Notes under the pieces: generated by a model
The model's database searches: none
What the model was told of the DNA's origin: nothing
The model's input: the letters and a program-made list of their open reading frames with translations, nothing else
Translations under genes and position numbers: made by a program
Assembly (NCBI GenBank): GCA_947501635.1
Contig: CANMWT010000019.1
Span: 1-46,894 of the forward strand
DNA length: 46,894 bases
Direction of reading: 5' to 3'
From: an uncultured Roseobacter sp.
GTDB taxonomy: Bacteria; Pseudomonadota; Alphaproteobacteria; Rhodobacterales; Rhodobacteraceae
Part shown: positions 35,502 to 43,472 of the stretch, piece after piece
Layout of the letters: each line of letters starts with the position of its first letter
Numbering within the stretch: the first letter of the stretch is position 1

Positions 35502-35907
35502 GATCAGTTTCCATGTGACTGCCCGTTACCTCGGACGTTAGCTCGACCGAGCACCATTCACAATGTCATGTCGCCGGGAAAACGGAAGAAACTGCACGGA
35601 ATGATTGTGGAGACTTGATTTATTTTGGTGCAAAAATTTGAGGAGCAGAGATTGCATAATGGGGTGCAGTTATCCCCCCTCCGGGGGCTGCATATGACAT
35701 AGCTTTCTCGAGTAGACGCACGTCTTTACGCTACGACCCTCGCTCCTTTTCTTGGTTAACGCGTTTGGCGGCCTACAGCATCCGTTGCTCATTAGGGTAT
35801 AGGGCAGTGAACACAGAAGTGGCATGCAGAAAGGATGTTCATAAGGGTTGACTTCTACTTGTGAACACTTCATTTGTATGAACACTACCCTTGTGAACAG
35901 GTGATCA
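35502..35907. promoter_or_regulatory. Divergent control region with reiterated TGAACA sites (possible res site/operator)
   Basis: This 406-bp gap separates the methyltransferase and serine recombinase. TGAACA or its complement TGTTCA occurs at 35808, 35836 (inverted), 35862, 35879 and 35894. The copies at 35836 and 35894 form a long imperfect inverted repeat (TGTTCATAAGGGT against ACCCTTGTGAACA). Such spaced half-sites before a serine recombinase are typical of res sites or autorepression sites. A CCCCC-TCC-GGGGG hairpin lies near 35677-35689. A minus-strand open frame of 71 codons (35670-35885) has no support. Confidence 0.55.
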
Positions 35908-36546
35908 ATGTCCAGAACAATTCTCTATACCCGCGTTTCCACTGCTGAACAGACCAGCGAACATCAACTTGAACAGGCCCGCAAGGCTGGCTTTGAGATA
36001 GATGAGGTGGTGACCGATCACGGCACCTCCGGGGTGACCACCAAGCTGGCAGAGCGCGAAGGCGGCAAGCGGCTCTTTGATATGCTGCGTAAAGGGGACA
36101 CGTTGGTGGTCCGTTGGGTTGACCGTTTGGGTCGCAACTATCAGGACGTGACAGACACCATTCGGCAGTTCATCAACCGAGGTGTGACGATCAAGACAGT
36201 GATCAATGGCATGGTCTTCGACGGGACGACCAAAGACCCCACTCAGAAGGCCATAAGGGACGCGCTGATAGGCTTCATGGCGGCGATGGCGGAAGCACAG
36301 GCGGAGGCCAACAAAGAGGCTCAGAGGGCGGGAATTGAGCACCACAAGGCCACCTCTCCGGACAAGTTCAAAGGTCGCAAGCCAAACTTCAATAGGGCCA
36401 GTTTTGAAGCTGTGCAGGCGATGCTGAATGCAGGACAAGGTCACTCGGCTATCGCCAAGGCCACAGGCGTCAACCGGAATGCCGTAATCAGGATTGCCCA
36501 AGACCCGTCGAAGGCAAAAGCGGCATTGGACAAGTGGGGATTGTGA
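35908..36546 (+). CDS. Serine recombinase (resolvase/invertase family)
   Basis: A 212-residue small serine recombinase. The catalytic Ser11 lies in LYTRVSTAEQTSEHQ; the region around VVRWVDRLGRNYQDV carries the conserved Arg residues, and the long E-helix is GFMAAMAEAQAEANKEAQRAGIE. A Hin-type helix-turn-helix ends the protein (about 165-205; GQGHSAIAKATGVNRNAVIRI). It could resolve multimers of the excised element or invert a segment. It is divergent from the methyltransferase operon and has reiterated sites upstream. GC content is closer to the host's than that of the neighbouring operon. Confidence 0.95.
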   Translation: MSRTILYTRVSTAEQTSEHQLEQARKAGFEIDEVVTDHGTSGVTTKLAEREGGKRLFDMLRKGDTLVVRWVDRLGRNYQDVTDTIRQFINRGVTIKTVINGMVFDGTTKDPTQKAIRDALIGFMAAMAEAQAEANKEAQRAGIEHHKATSPDKFKGRKPNFNRASFEAVQAMLNAGQGHSAIAKATGVNRNAVIRIAQDPSKAKAALDKWGL

Positions 36547-36550
36547 CGCC

Positions 36551-36992
36551 GCTATCCACTTACTAGCCCAAGACACCGTTACCAGTTCAGGACCTGACCA
36601 AGCCGATGGCAATTGGTTGTTGATCGTGCATGGCAGCTTGTAACCCACACCTTAGACACAAACGCCAAAAGTTGGCGGAAAGCTGAGCGAGACCAATTAA
36701 CACACATACTAGACCCAAACTCACATGATGCGCGTCCATTGGATTTACCCCCCTCTATAGAACAGTCAACGGCCTGTTTCACGGCGACCCGATTAACCCC
36801 AATACTTGAGGTAAGCGCCGAAACCCGAACTGGAGCGCCAACTAACCCACATCCTAGCACTAAATCGGGTCAAGCATGCTGTGTCTCAATAAACCCCCAC
36901 CCTAGCCCTAGCAGACCGTTTTCAACCATTGCCCACAACGTAGACCCAAACCAAAGGCTCAGAGCGTATTGACCCACATCTGAGACCTGAAA
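36551..36992 (+). repeat. Array of degenerate ~24-bp spaced repeats (iteron-like)
   Basis: Copies of a motif near ACCCACATCCTAGACCCAA start at about 36551, 36640, 36697, 36744 (weak), 36793, 36842, 36889, 36928 and 36969. All share one orientation, with steps of 89, 57, 47, 49, 49, 47, 39 and 41 bp. Pairwise identity is about 60-80% (36640 versus 36697: 19 of 24). Steps are not multiples of three and the copies fall in different frames, so they are not protein repeats, although an open frame crosses them. CRISPR is unlikely because the repeats are far from identical. The copy at 36551 begins only five bases after the recombinase stop. Confidence 0.6.
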
Positions 36993-37024
36993 AACGGCCA
37001 CCCCTTCCATAAACGGTGGTCGTT
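36993..37024 (+). terminator. Stem-loop closing the repeat array
   Basis: AACGGCCACC (36993-37002) pairs with GGTGGTCGTT (37015-37024): ten pairs with one G-T wobble and a 12-nt loop. A short T-run (ACTTTTG) follows, so it may end plus-strand transcription from the recombinase and repeat region. Confidence 0.5.
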
Positions 37025-37234
37025 ACTTTTGAACCATGAATGCGTCAGGGGGTGTGATCAATATGTGAGGAAGCTGGTATGTAACGGACAACTATGTGCA
37101 TTCAGCCGATGACCTTACCTTCAAATTTGAATTGCATGTAAAGAAAATATCGTCTCCGTGGCAAAGCCATCGGAATTGGGTCTTCAAGCGATAGCGACAT
37201 GCGAAGGTGAATGACTTGCGACCTGTTAGGGAGC

Positions 37235-37251
37235 ATCCAGATTATCTGGAT
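37235..37251. promoter_or_regulatory. 17-nt perfect palindrome ATCCAGAT-T-ATCTGGAT
   Basis: An operator-like inverted repeat with a single central base, in the gene-poor stretch between the repeat array and the helicase-like gene. It touches the stop of the tiny minus-strand ORF at 37251-37310. Confidence 0.45.
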
Positions 37252-37310
37252 CATTCAGTCCAATCCCCTTCGAGGTTCACCTCAAATTCTTTGTCGGCTG
37301 ATGCCGCCAT
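37251..37310 (-). CDS. Possible 19-codon small ORF with strong ribosome site
   Basis: ATG at 37308-37310 is preceded by GGGGGAGGAAATCATC, one of the best Shine-Dalgarno sequences in the element, and opens a 19-codon acidic reading frame (MAASADKEFE...). It may be a leader peptide or a decayed start. There is no family evidence; the call rests only on the ribosome site. Confidence 0.25.
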   Translation of the reverse strand: MAASADKEFEVNLEGDWTE

Positions 37311-37365
37311 GATGATTTCCTCCCCCAAGTAAACCCGTTTGGTTTCCTATGTGATTACCATTCGA

Positions 37366-37404
37366 GGTTGCCCTCGATGGTTCCCCTTTAAGGTTTCCCT
37401 CTCA
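37366..37404 (+). repeat. Three tandem 13-bp direct repeats
   Basis: GGTTGCCCTCGAT, GGTTCCCCTTTAA and GGTTTCCCTCTCA follow each other without a gap at 37366, 37379 and 37392. Related GGTTTCC and GGTTCACCTC units lie at 37341 and 37274. Such short tandem units are typical of replication-initiator or regulator binding sites. The 37025-37592 stretch holds no other supported gene; a 48-codon minus-strand frame (37417-37563) is not convincing. Confidence 0.5.
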
Positions 37405-37592
37405 CAAACAACAGGTTTACGGCAGGGTGCCGTCGAAGCCTGAATTATCATTCATATTCATATACTTACGACCTCCCCCAATTTCGAGTGAGACAGATGT
37501 GCCGTCCGCACCTCTCTTTTGCATCCCGCAATCCCGGCCCTCAAGGCCAATGAACCGCTTCATCTCGAGGCCCCCAAACAGAAAGCTATCAC

Positions 37593-38897
37593 ATGCTCTA
37601 CCCCAATCGCTCGACACACACCGTCATCATCGACCGCGCATGCGGCACCGGCAAGACTTCCGAAATGCTGACTTCACTGCAACCTGAGCGGAAATATTTA
37701 CTGGTTACGCCTTCACTTACGGAGATCGACCGTTTCGTTAGGGACGCACCTGATGGTGTTGAAATCGTTACACCCAAAGAAGGCAAAGGTCCGAAACTCA
37801 TCCAGCTTGAGACGCTATTGAACGATGGCAAATCCGTAGCAATTACGCACAAGCTGTTTTTCATGACGCTCCGATTGGCCAGCTTGATGGCCGATTATGA
37901 GATCATCGTGGACGAGGCACCTAACCCTGTCACCAACATAAACACCATCGATGCCGATGCATTCAACGAGGCTGTGGTTGGTTGTGGATATGCCACTGTC
38001 TGTCCCGACACGGGTCAAGTCCACCCTACTATGGAGTGGATCAAATGGCAGCGCGAGAGGTTCGACAGCGATGGTGAACCGACATACTCGAACGGACTGC
38101 ACCCTGAAATATACAAACCAGCCATTCAGGGTCAGCTCCACGTTGACGACAATGGTATCTTTGCGGTGGCAACACCCAATCAAGTGCTGCTCTCGGGCCG
38201 TTCGCTGACGGTGATGACTTTCCTCAGTGAAGGCACATACATCCGTGCCTACCTTAACATGCTCGCTAGGTCGCACCCGAAGGCAGCCTATACGGTCGTT
38301 GAAGAGACGCCCGCTGATTGGCTCACACAGGCGAAGGACTTAGTCGCTGTGGAAGAGTTGGCTTTGCCAAAGCACGTCAACCTGTCTTTCTCAAAGCAGA
38401 CACGACGCTCGACAGACAAAACATGCAAGTCCATAGGTGGTGCTCTGAAGAACCTCCTCTATCGTCGTTGGAAAGGTGTAGAGCGGACCGACATCATTCT
38501 CACATGTGCTCGTGGCAAGTGGTTCGATGATCGTAAAAGTCGCTATGCTGGAGAGTGGGCCAAGTATTCCAGGCTCTTCGGGAGAGACTACGGTAAAGGC
38601 GGTGTGCAGTGGCTCCCCAACAAGACGCGCGGGACCAACGACTACAAACATGCCAGTCACGCGATTTATCTCTACTCCATGTCGCCCAACCCCATGGTCC
38701 AAAACTTTCTTGGGGTCTCCGGTCAGGATTTTGCCGACAACTACGCCTTGGCGGAGATGGTCCAGTGGATTTGGAGAACACGTGTCCGTGACGGCTTACC
38801 AATTACAGTGGCAATACCTGATGATCGTATGCGTGGCATCTTTGTGGACTGGTTGAACGGCGCGTCTGAAGGCTGCGATCTACTCGAAGCCGCTTAA
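37593..38897 (+). CDS. SF2-helicase-like P-loop protein of mobile-element type
   Basis: 434 residues. Walker A is [11 protein letters not shown] (about 15-25). A motif Ia-like region is [13 protein letters not shown], Walker B is [10 protein letters not shown] (about 106-115), and a motif VI-like end is [13 protein letters not shown] (about 398-410). These fit a superfamily 2 helicase fold of the kind in phages, satellites and some plasmids, where it may open DNA for replication. Motifs III-V are not obvious. The ribosome site is weak. It stands alone at the right end of the element, downstream of the repeat arrays, so a replication or excision role is plausible but inferred. Its specific family is not recognised. 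Confidence 0.7.
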   Translation: MLYPNRSTHTVIIDRACGTGKTSEMLTSLQPERKYLLVTPSLTEIDRFVRDAPDGVEIVTPKEGKGPKLIQLETLLNDGKSVAITHKLFFMTLRLASLMADYEIIVDEAPNPVTNINTIDADAFNEAVVGCGYATVCPDTGQVHPTMEWIKWQRERFDSDGEPTYSNGLHPEIYKPAIQGQLHVDDNGIFAVATPNQVLLSGRSLTVMTFLSEGTYIRAYLNMLARSHPKAAYTVVEETPADWLTQAKDLVAVEELALPKHVNLSFSKQTRRSTDKTCKSIGGALKNLLYRRWKGVERTDIILTCARGKWFDDRKSRYAGEWAKYSRLFGRDYGKGGVQWLPNKTRGTNDYKHASHAIYLYSMSPNPMVQNFLGVSGQDFADNYALAEMVQWIWRTRVRDGLPITVAIPDDRMRGIFVDWLNGASEGCDLLEAA

Positions 38898-39177
38898 CGA
38901 GTTGATGGAGCTAAGAACTAAGCTCGCTCCCTTTGCAGAACTGAGAAAACCGTGTGGTCCCCGCTTAAGTTATCGCTGGCGGGGGCCGCACAGACAGATG
39001 CTCCACGTGCGCATTATTTTTCTGGGTCTGCCCTAAAAGCTCGAATGCTAGCTGGCATGTTTACGACACACAAAACGTGGCCTCCACGACACACTTTTGC
39101 GCCAACCCGCACGACAATCTATAGGGTAACTGGTTGGTATCACTGATAGTTTTTCACAGTAGGGGCACGTTCGGGGG

Positions 39178-39192
39178 CGTGTGGGGGCACCA
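39178..39192 (+). repeat. attR: distal copy of tRNA-Thr 3' end
   Basis: CGTGTGGGGGCACCA is identical to the tRNA 3' end; the preceding GTTCGGGGG resembles the T-loop with three mismatches. It marks the right end of the element. The 280 bp from the helicase-like stop to this site hold no supported gene, and the next 180 bp (39193-39374) are very AT-rich and also empty. Confidence 0.85.
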
Positions 39193-39374
39193 ATTAACTT
39201 ATAATTAAATATATTTATCAGTTACATAAGCAAAATTTGTTTTTTTCAGACCCCCTTACAGTCCCCCTTTGAGGCAGCCATGCTTGCCGCCTGACATGCT
39301 CCGCGCGTTGCTTTGATAGCCATTACGACTTTGGTCAATTTCTGTGGGGCCATAAGGCAACTCCTGAAGAGCCG

Positions 39375-39650
39375 CTATTCACGCCCATCAACCAACCGCT
39401 CTATCTCATATGCCTCGCGGACCAGTTCGTTCAGCATGTGCCGCTCGTCAGTCCACTCACGCGACCGCAGACCGTGCTTCCAGTTGGGGTGCTCTTTTCC
39501 CGCGCCTTGCCCGCCACCAGCGCCATGCATCCGACAGACGGACCAGCCTCGAACGGCGGGGTTTTTGCAGAGAACGCCAGAGCGCTTGGAATGTGCAGTG
39601 CATCGTGGCGACGCATGTGCCCTTTGCATGGGGTTAGCGTCACTTTTCAT
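39375..39650 (-). CDS. Small CCCH-type protein (HGG-motif family, mobile-element associated)
   Basis: 91 residues with a putative metal site Cys17-x10-Cys28-x10-Cys39-xx-His42 (CTAHSKRSGVLCKNPAVRG, then VCRMHGAGGG). It ends in HPNWKHGLRSREWTDER. Short proteins of this pattern are frequent in alphaproteobacterial islands and prophage remnants; their function is unknown. ATG 39650 is used because GGGGAGG precedes it; the longer frame overlaps the upstream gene. It overlaps that gene's end by 11 bp, so they form an operon. Confidence 0.7.
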   Translation of the reverse strand: MKSDANPMQRAHASPRCTAHSKRSGVLCKNPAVRGWSVCRMHGAGGGQGAGKEHPNWKHGLRSREWTDERHMLNELVREAYEIERLVDGRE

Positions 39651-40182
39651 TTGCAGCCCTCCCCGGGGTCTCGACGTTGCCAACAATTGCCTGCCCTCCA
39701 TCTTCCACGTTGACATGCTGCACCGTGACTGTCTGCTTGCCGCCGTTCCTGTGCTTGCGCAGCGCCTCAACCTGCGCCGTGTAGGTACGCGCCAGTTTGT
39801 TGTACGCCCGCTCATGCGCCTCGAATTGCGGAAGCTGCTCGGAATTTGCCATGCGCCCACCCTGCCGCATCAGCGCGATGTGCGTTGTAGCCATCTGGAC
39901 TGCCAGCATACGCTCGATTCCGTCCCGAGGGGCAATTTCTCTGACGATAGCGGGGAGGAAACCTCGCATGTCTCTCGTCCCGTTCTCGACTTCCGAAGGC
40001 TTGAGTGTGGTGTAGCCCTGAAGGAAGAGGCTCTCATTTACTGCAGGGCTTTCACTGCCAAAGATCTTGTTCAGGGCATCTTCACCGTGCTGCGTAACAT
40101 GCAAAGCCCCACCTTCGTCCTGTTCGAAGTCGAACAGGTCATATTTGGGAGGTTTTTCTTTGACCTCTCGGTTTTTTGTCAT
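39640..40182 (-). CDS. Hypothetical protein paired with the CCCH-type gene
   Basis: 180 residues, soluble, Lys/Glu-rich at the start (MTKNREVKEKPPKYDLFDFE). It has a helical middle (IERMLAVQMATTHIALMRQG, and AHERAYNKLARTYTAQVEAL) and a tail with KQTVTVQHVNVEDGGQAIV. That tail and its pairing with the HGG-type gene are common in alphaproteobacterial mobile regions. The function is unknown. AAAGGAACA lies upstream of the ATG. A long plus-strand open frame opposite (39313-40248) is rejected as antisense. Confidence 0.7.
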   Translation of the reverse strand: MTKNREVKEKPPKYDLFDFEQDEGGALHVTQHGEDALNKIFGSESPAVNESLFLQGYTTLKPSEVENGTRDMRGFLPAIVREIAPRDGIERMLAVQMATTHIALMRQGGRMANSEQLPQFEAHERAYNKLARTYTAQVEALRKHRNGGKQTVTVQHVNVEDGGQAIVGNVETPGRAANEK

Positions 40183-40339
40183 GCGACTGTTCCTTTAAAA
40201 ACACGTGTTCAGGTTGGCTGGTGTCGTTTGTTAAAGCCCTTCCCATGACTTCGTATCCACTCACTTTAAACTGTTATAATATAACACATCAGGCGAGCAC
40301 TGAACAGCTGCTTTGTAAGTTGTCTTGCCTAATTTGCAC

Positions 40340-40450
40340 CTTACCCAGCAGCCGCTTGGCGCGGCAAAGCAGTCATCTGAGTCTTTCTGTCAGATGACCG
40401 CCTTGAGCCCATTGCAGACCTCGATCAGAAGTGCAGTATCTGACTCTAAG
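40340..40450. repeat. Dispersed intergenic stem-loop repeat, copy A
   Basis: The core GTCATCTGA (40372-40380) and TCAGATGAC (40390-40398) form a perfect 9-bp stem. It is followed by CGCCTTGAGCCC, and CCGCTTGGCGCGGCAAAGC precedes it. The same arrangement recurs at 46030-46090 and, degraded, at 46790-46840. Confidence 0.65.
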
Positions 40451-40548
40451 GGCGGATTCCGGTCATTCGCTGCGGGTGCGAGGACAACCATGCTGCTCGC
40501 TGGAAGCGGACATTTGTTTTGAGCCGCCTCGCGCGACGGCTCTTGATT

Positions 40549-41181
40549 TCAGATCTCAATAGCCTCTGCAATCGCGAGAGCGTCTTCGAGTTCAACGCCA
40601 AGGTATCGGACCGTGCTGTCCATCTTGGTATGGCCGAGAAGAAGTTGGACGGCTCGCAGGTTCCCGGTTTTCTTGTAGATCTGAGTGACCTTTGTTCGCC
40701 GCATGGAATGGGTCCCATATGCGCTCGCCTCAAGGCCGATCGACGTGACCCAGTCTCGGACAATCCGCGCGTATTGTCGCGTTGAGATGTGTAAGCGCTC
40801 GTGAAAACGTCCCGGCCATAGGTACTCGGAGCCAACCATCAACTCGTCTTCCATCCACTTCTCAACCGAGGCCCGAGTACCTTCCGAAATCTCAAAGCGA
40901 ACAGGTTTCTGCGTCTTGCTTTGCAGAACCGAGGCACGCTCCTTGATCTGACCGGAGGCCATCACATCGGCGACTTTCATCTTAACCAGATCGCAGCCAC
41001 GGAGCTTACTGTCTATCGCCATATTGAACAAAGCGAGGTCCCGATGGTTTTCTGCTAGTTCGAGGCGAACCCGGATCGCCCAGACGTGTTTTGGTTTCAG
41101 CGGGCGTTTCTGACCGACGATGCGGCCCTTGTTCCAGGCGGGGCGAAGTGCGCGCATGGCTGGTAGGTTTGGCGTTTCCAT
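40549..41181 (-). CDS. Short tyrosine recombinase (catalytic domain only)
   Basis: 210 residues with Arg61 (DSKLRGCDL), Lys89 region, His158 and Arg161 (THSMRRTK), His184 (LLGHTKMD) and nucleophile Tyr193 (TVRYLG), so the catalytic set is complete. There is no separate core-binding domain, as in a group of small chromosomal integrase-like proteins common in proteobacteria. ATG 41181 with GGAGG seven bases upstream is preferred over an ATG 13 codons earlier. No attachment repeats are visible next to it. Confidence 0.9.
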   Translation of the reverse strand: METPNLPAMRALRPAWNKGRIVGQKRPLKPKHVWAIRVRLELAENHRDLALFNMAIDSKLRGCDLVKMKVADVMASGQIKERASVLQSKTQKPVRFEISEGTRASVEKWMEDELMVGSEYLWPGRFHERLHISTRQYARIVRDWVTSIGLEASAYGTHSMRRTKVTQIYKKTGNLRAVQLLLGHTKMDSTVRYLGVELEDALAIAEAIEI

Positions 41182-41419
41182 GACTGATCCTCCGACCCGC
41201 CATACCCTCCCAAACGACAACCCGACGTTGACCGGAGCACTTTATCATAGGATGCCGCGCCGAAACCGAGGTCCGTAGTGCACCCAAACTTCCACAATCT
41301 GCGGATTGCCTCAGGAAAGCACCTCGCGGAGGCAAAGGCAGACGCAGAATCCGAATCTACTTTCAAGTCCTAGAGCCACAAATCCAGTCCGTGTAACTAG
41401 CGCCGCGATGCAGCTATGT

Positions 41420-42301
41420 TCAGGCGCGACGTGCGTTTCCATCCAGTGTCATGAGTGCACCGTAGCATTCAGGACGGCGGTCGCGGAAGACGCACCAGTA
41501 ATCCCGGTGTCGGGCTGTTTCGTCCAGATCAAAAGTATGTGTAAGCACAGTCTCGGTGGACCGGTCGGCCTCTTGCACCTTCTCCCCAAACTGATCCGCT
41601 ATGAAGGACGATCCATAAAATTCCATCGTGGTTCCGTTAAGCCCCGCCTCGGTGCCAACGCGATTAGATGCAACGAGCGGTGTGAGGTTGGCCCCGGCGT
41701 GGCCTTGTTGAACCCGCTGCCAGTGGGCTGCGGAGTTCCACTGTTCATCGCCGACTTCTGAACCGATGGCCGTTGGATAGAACAGGATTTCCGCACCCAT
41801 CAACGCCATTGATCTGGCGCATTCAGGGAACCACTGATCCCAGCAGATGCCGACACCGATGCGCCCAAACGCCGTGTCCCAAACCTTGAAACCCGTATCG
41901 CCAGGAGAGAAGTAAAATTTCTCCTGATAGCCGAAGCCATGCGGGATGTGGGTCTTGCGATAAGTACCCAGATGGCTGCCGTCTGCATCAATGATTGCGA
42001 TAGAGTTAAAGCGCGCATGCCCGGCATGTTCGTAGAATGATACTGGCAGCACCACGCCCAACTCTTTGGCCAGCGACTGAAAGTGGCCAATGGTCGGGTG
42101 ACCCTTTGCGGGCCTTGCCCGCGCCAGATTTCTGGGGTCTTCATCTTGGCAAAAGTAGTGGCCTTCGAACAGTTCCTGCAGCAGTACGATGTTGGCACCG
42201 GATTTGGCTGCCTGGCGGATAAGCGTCTCTCCCTTGGCGACGTTTTCTTCCAGCATATCGGAACAGGCCATCTGCGTGGCCGCAACGGTGACTTCACGCA
42301 T
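41420..42301 (-). CDS. aguB: N-carbamoylputrescine amidase
   Basis: A 293-residue nitrilase-superfamily enzyme that converts N-carbamoylputrescine to putrescine, CO2 and ammonia. The Glu-Lys-Cys catalytic triad is Glu43 (LLQELFEG), Lys116 (YRKTHIPHG) and Cys153 (GICWDQWFPE). The sequence NIVLLQELFEGHYFCQDED is typical of AguB. It lies 3 bp after aguA, so the two steps of agmatine breakdown are one transcription unit. Confidence 0.95.
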   Translation of the reverse strand: MREVTVAATQMACSDMLEENVAKGETLIRQAAKSGANIVLLQELFEGHYFCQDEDPRNLARARPAKGHPTIGHFQSLAKELGVVLPVSFYEHAGHARFNSIAIIDADGSHLGTYRKTHIPHGFGYQEKFYFSPGDTGFKVWDTAFGRIGVGICWDQWFPECARSMALMGAEILFYPTAIGSEVGDEQWNSAAHWQRVQQGHAGANLTPLVASNRVGTEAGLNGTTMEFYGSSFIADQFGEKVQEADRSTETVLTHTFDLDETARHRDYWCVFRDRRPECYGALMTLDGNARRA

Positions 42302-42304
42302 GGT

Positions 42305-43345
42305 TCAATCCTCTCTTGCTTTGCTGGTGGGGACTTGCTGCGTCACGCAACCTATGCCGCCGCCACCGACAGCCTGCCATTCGCTGCGGCAAGGGACAAT
42401 CTCGCGTCCCGGATAGGCTTCCTGCAGGATGGCAAAACCCCGATCGTCCAGCTTGGGGTCGACCTCGGGCGCAATTACGGCACCGTTGATCACATAGGCA
42501 TTGGTGTAAGGAATGGCGAGCCGATGTCCGGGGACTTCGGTGCTGTAGGGCAGAACATCCATCGCGATGATGTCCAGTTGGCGGCCTTTGGCATCGCGTG
42601 TGGAATGCAAAATTTCCAAGTTCTCCTGCAGTAGATCGTAGTTTGGGTTCGATTTTTCGGCGAGCTGCACAAGGACTTTCCCCGGAGCCACGAATTCGAC
42701 CACATTATCCACATGGCCGTCCGTTGCCGCGTCCTCGTAAAGACCAAGCGGCAGCCAGATCACCTTCTCGATGCCAAGATAGTCATGCAAATAGCCCTCA
42801 ACCGTCTTGCGGCTCATGCCGGCATAGCGATTGATGTTGCGCATATTCTGTTCGGTCGTGATCAGCGTGCCTTCACCATCGACAGACATGCCGCCGCCTT
42901 CGCCTATGAAATCTGTCCTGAAACAGGTCATGCCCAGATGTTCGACGATCTTGCTGGGCATGCTGGTGGTTTTTTCACATACAGCGCGCCCGCCCCAGCC
43001 GTTGAAGCCGAAATGCACACCTGCCACATTGCCTGCGTCATTGCGCACAAAGATCGGCCCATTATCGCGGATCCAGCACGCATCGACCGGAGCCTCAAAG
43101 ATCTCGGCCACATCGCCACAACGCACCCGGGCTTCTTCAACATCGGACGGGTCTGCGATCACGGTCACTGGTTCGAACCGGCTTATGCCGCGCACAAGCA
43201 CTTCGATCTCGTTTCGGAAGCCGGGCACATCCGTACCAACGCCTTCTTCGATGGGCGGCCAAGTGACCAAGGTGCGGGCGTGTTCGTCAAAGCGCGCGGG
43301 CATCCGGTAACCTTGCGCAAAAGGAGTGTTCGTTGCGTCCTTCAT
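42305..43345 (-). CDS. aguA: Agmatine deiminase
   Basis: A 346-residue peptidylarginine-deiminase-fold enzyme that converts agmatine to N-carbamoylputrescine. Family regions include DACWIRDNGPIFV, the EGGGMSVDGEGTL metal/substrate loop, DGHVDNVVEF (catalytic His) and the C-terminal GGGGIGCVTQQVP with nucleophile Cys333. ATG 43345 is chosen because AAGGA lies eight bases upstream; earlier ATGs give an unrelated lead. It sits between the binding-protein gene and aguB. Confidence 0.95.
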   Translation of the reverse strand: MKDATNTPFAQGYRMPARFDEHARTLVTWPPIEEGVGTDVPGFRNEIEVLVRGISRFEPVTVIADPSDVEEARVRCGDVAEIFEAPVDACWIRDNGPIFVRNDAGNVAGVHFGFNGWGGRAVCEKTTSMPSKIVEHLGMTCFRTDFIGEGGGMSVDGEGTLITTEQNMRNINRYAGMSRKTVEGYLHDYLGIEKVIWLPLGLYEDAATDGHVDNVVEFVAPGKVLVQLAEKSNPNYDLLQENLEILHSTRDAKGRQLDIIAMDVLPYSTEVPGHRLAIPYTNAYVINGAVIAPEVDPKLDDRGFAILQEAYPGREIVPCRSEWQAVGGGGIGCVTQQVPTSKARED

Positions 43346-43472
43346 GGCATTCATCCTTGTCGTGCACGGCACAAGCAATCAGTTCCACGAACCGATGGTC
43401 TTGGCCAAGGTTGTTTGGCTTCTGGTCGTTGGCCTATCCAAGCAGCCCCGGATAAGCGGTCTGAGATCGGGT

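Larger units (their letters stand above)
29731..39192. mobile_element. tRNA-Thr integrative element carrying a methyltransferase-HerA-NurA operon
   Basis: The element is ~9.46 kb, bounded by direct repeats, with a tyrosine integrase just inside the left end. Base composition falls below that of the flanks over the MTase/HerA/NurA block (mid-40s % GC by eye), while the serine-recombinase gene is richer in GC, so the element is mosaic. There are no capsid, terminase, conjugation or partition genes, so it is a small integrative island or satellite, not a full prophage or ICE. Confidence 0.85.

Noticed and set aside
35670-35885. 71-codon minus-strand ORF before the methyltransferase
   Set aside because: No ribosome site, Cys/Pro-rich, and it covers the reiterated TGAACA sites, so a control region fits better.
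35905-36648. 247-codon minus-strand open frame
   Set aside because: Antisense to the serine recombinase, whose catalytic Ser and HTH are clear.
36613-36972. 119-codon open frame with recurring THILDPN-like peptides
   Set aside because: The DNA repeats causing this pattern are spaced by lengths not divisible by three and fall into different frames; there is no ribosome site or domain.
36551-36992. CRISPR array
   Set aside because: Repeats differ from each other at 20-40% of positions, steps vary from 39 to 89 bp, and no cas gene is near.
39313-40248. 311-codon plus-strand open frame
   Set aside because: Cys/Arg-rich antisense shadow of two overlapping minus-strand genes that each have good ribosome sites.
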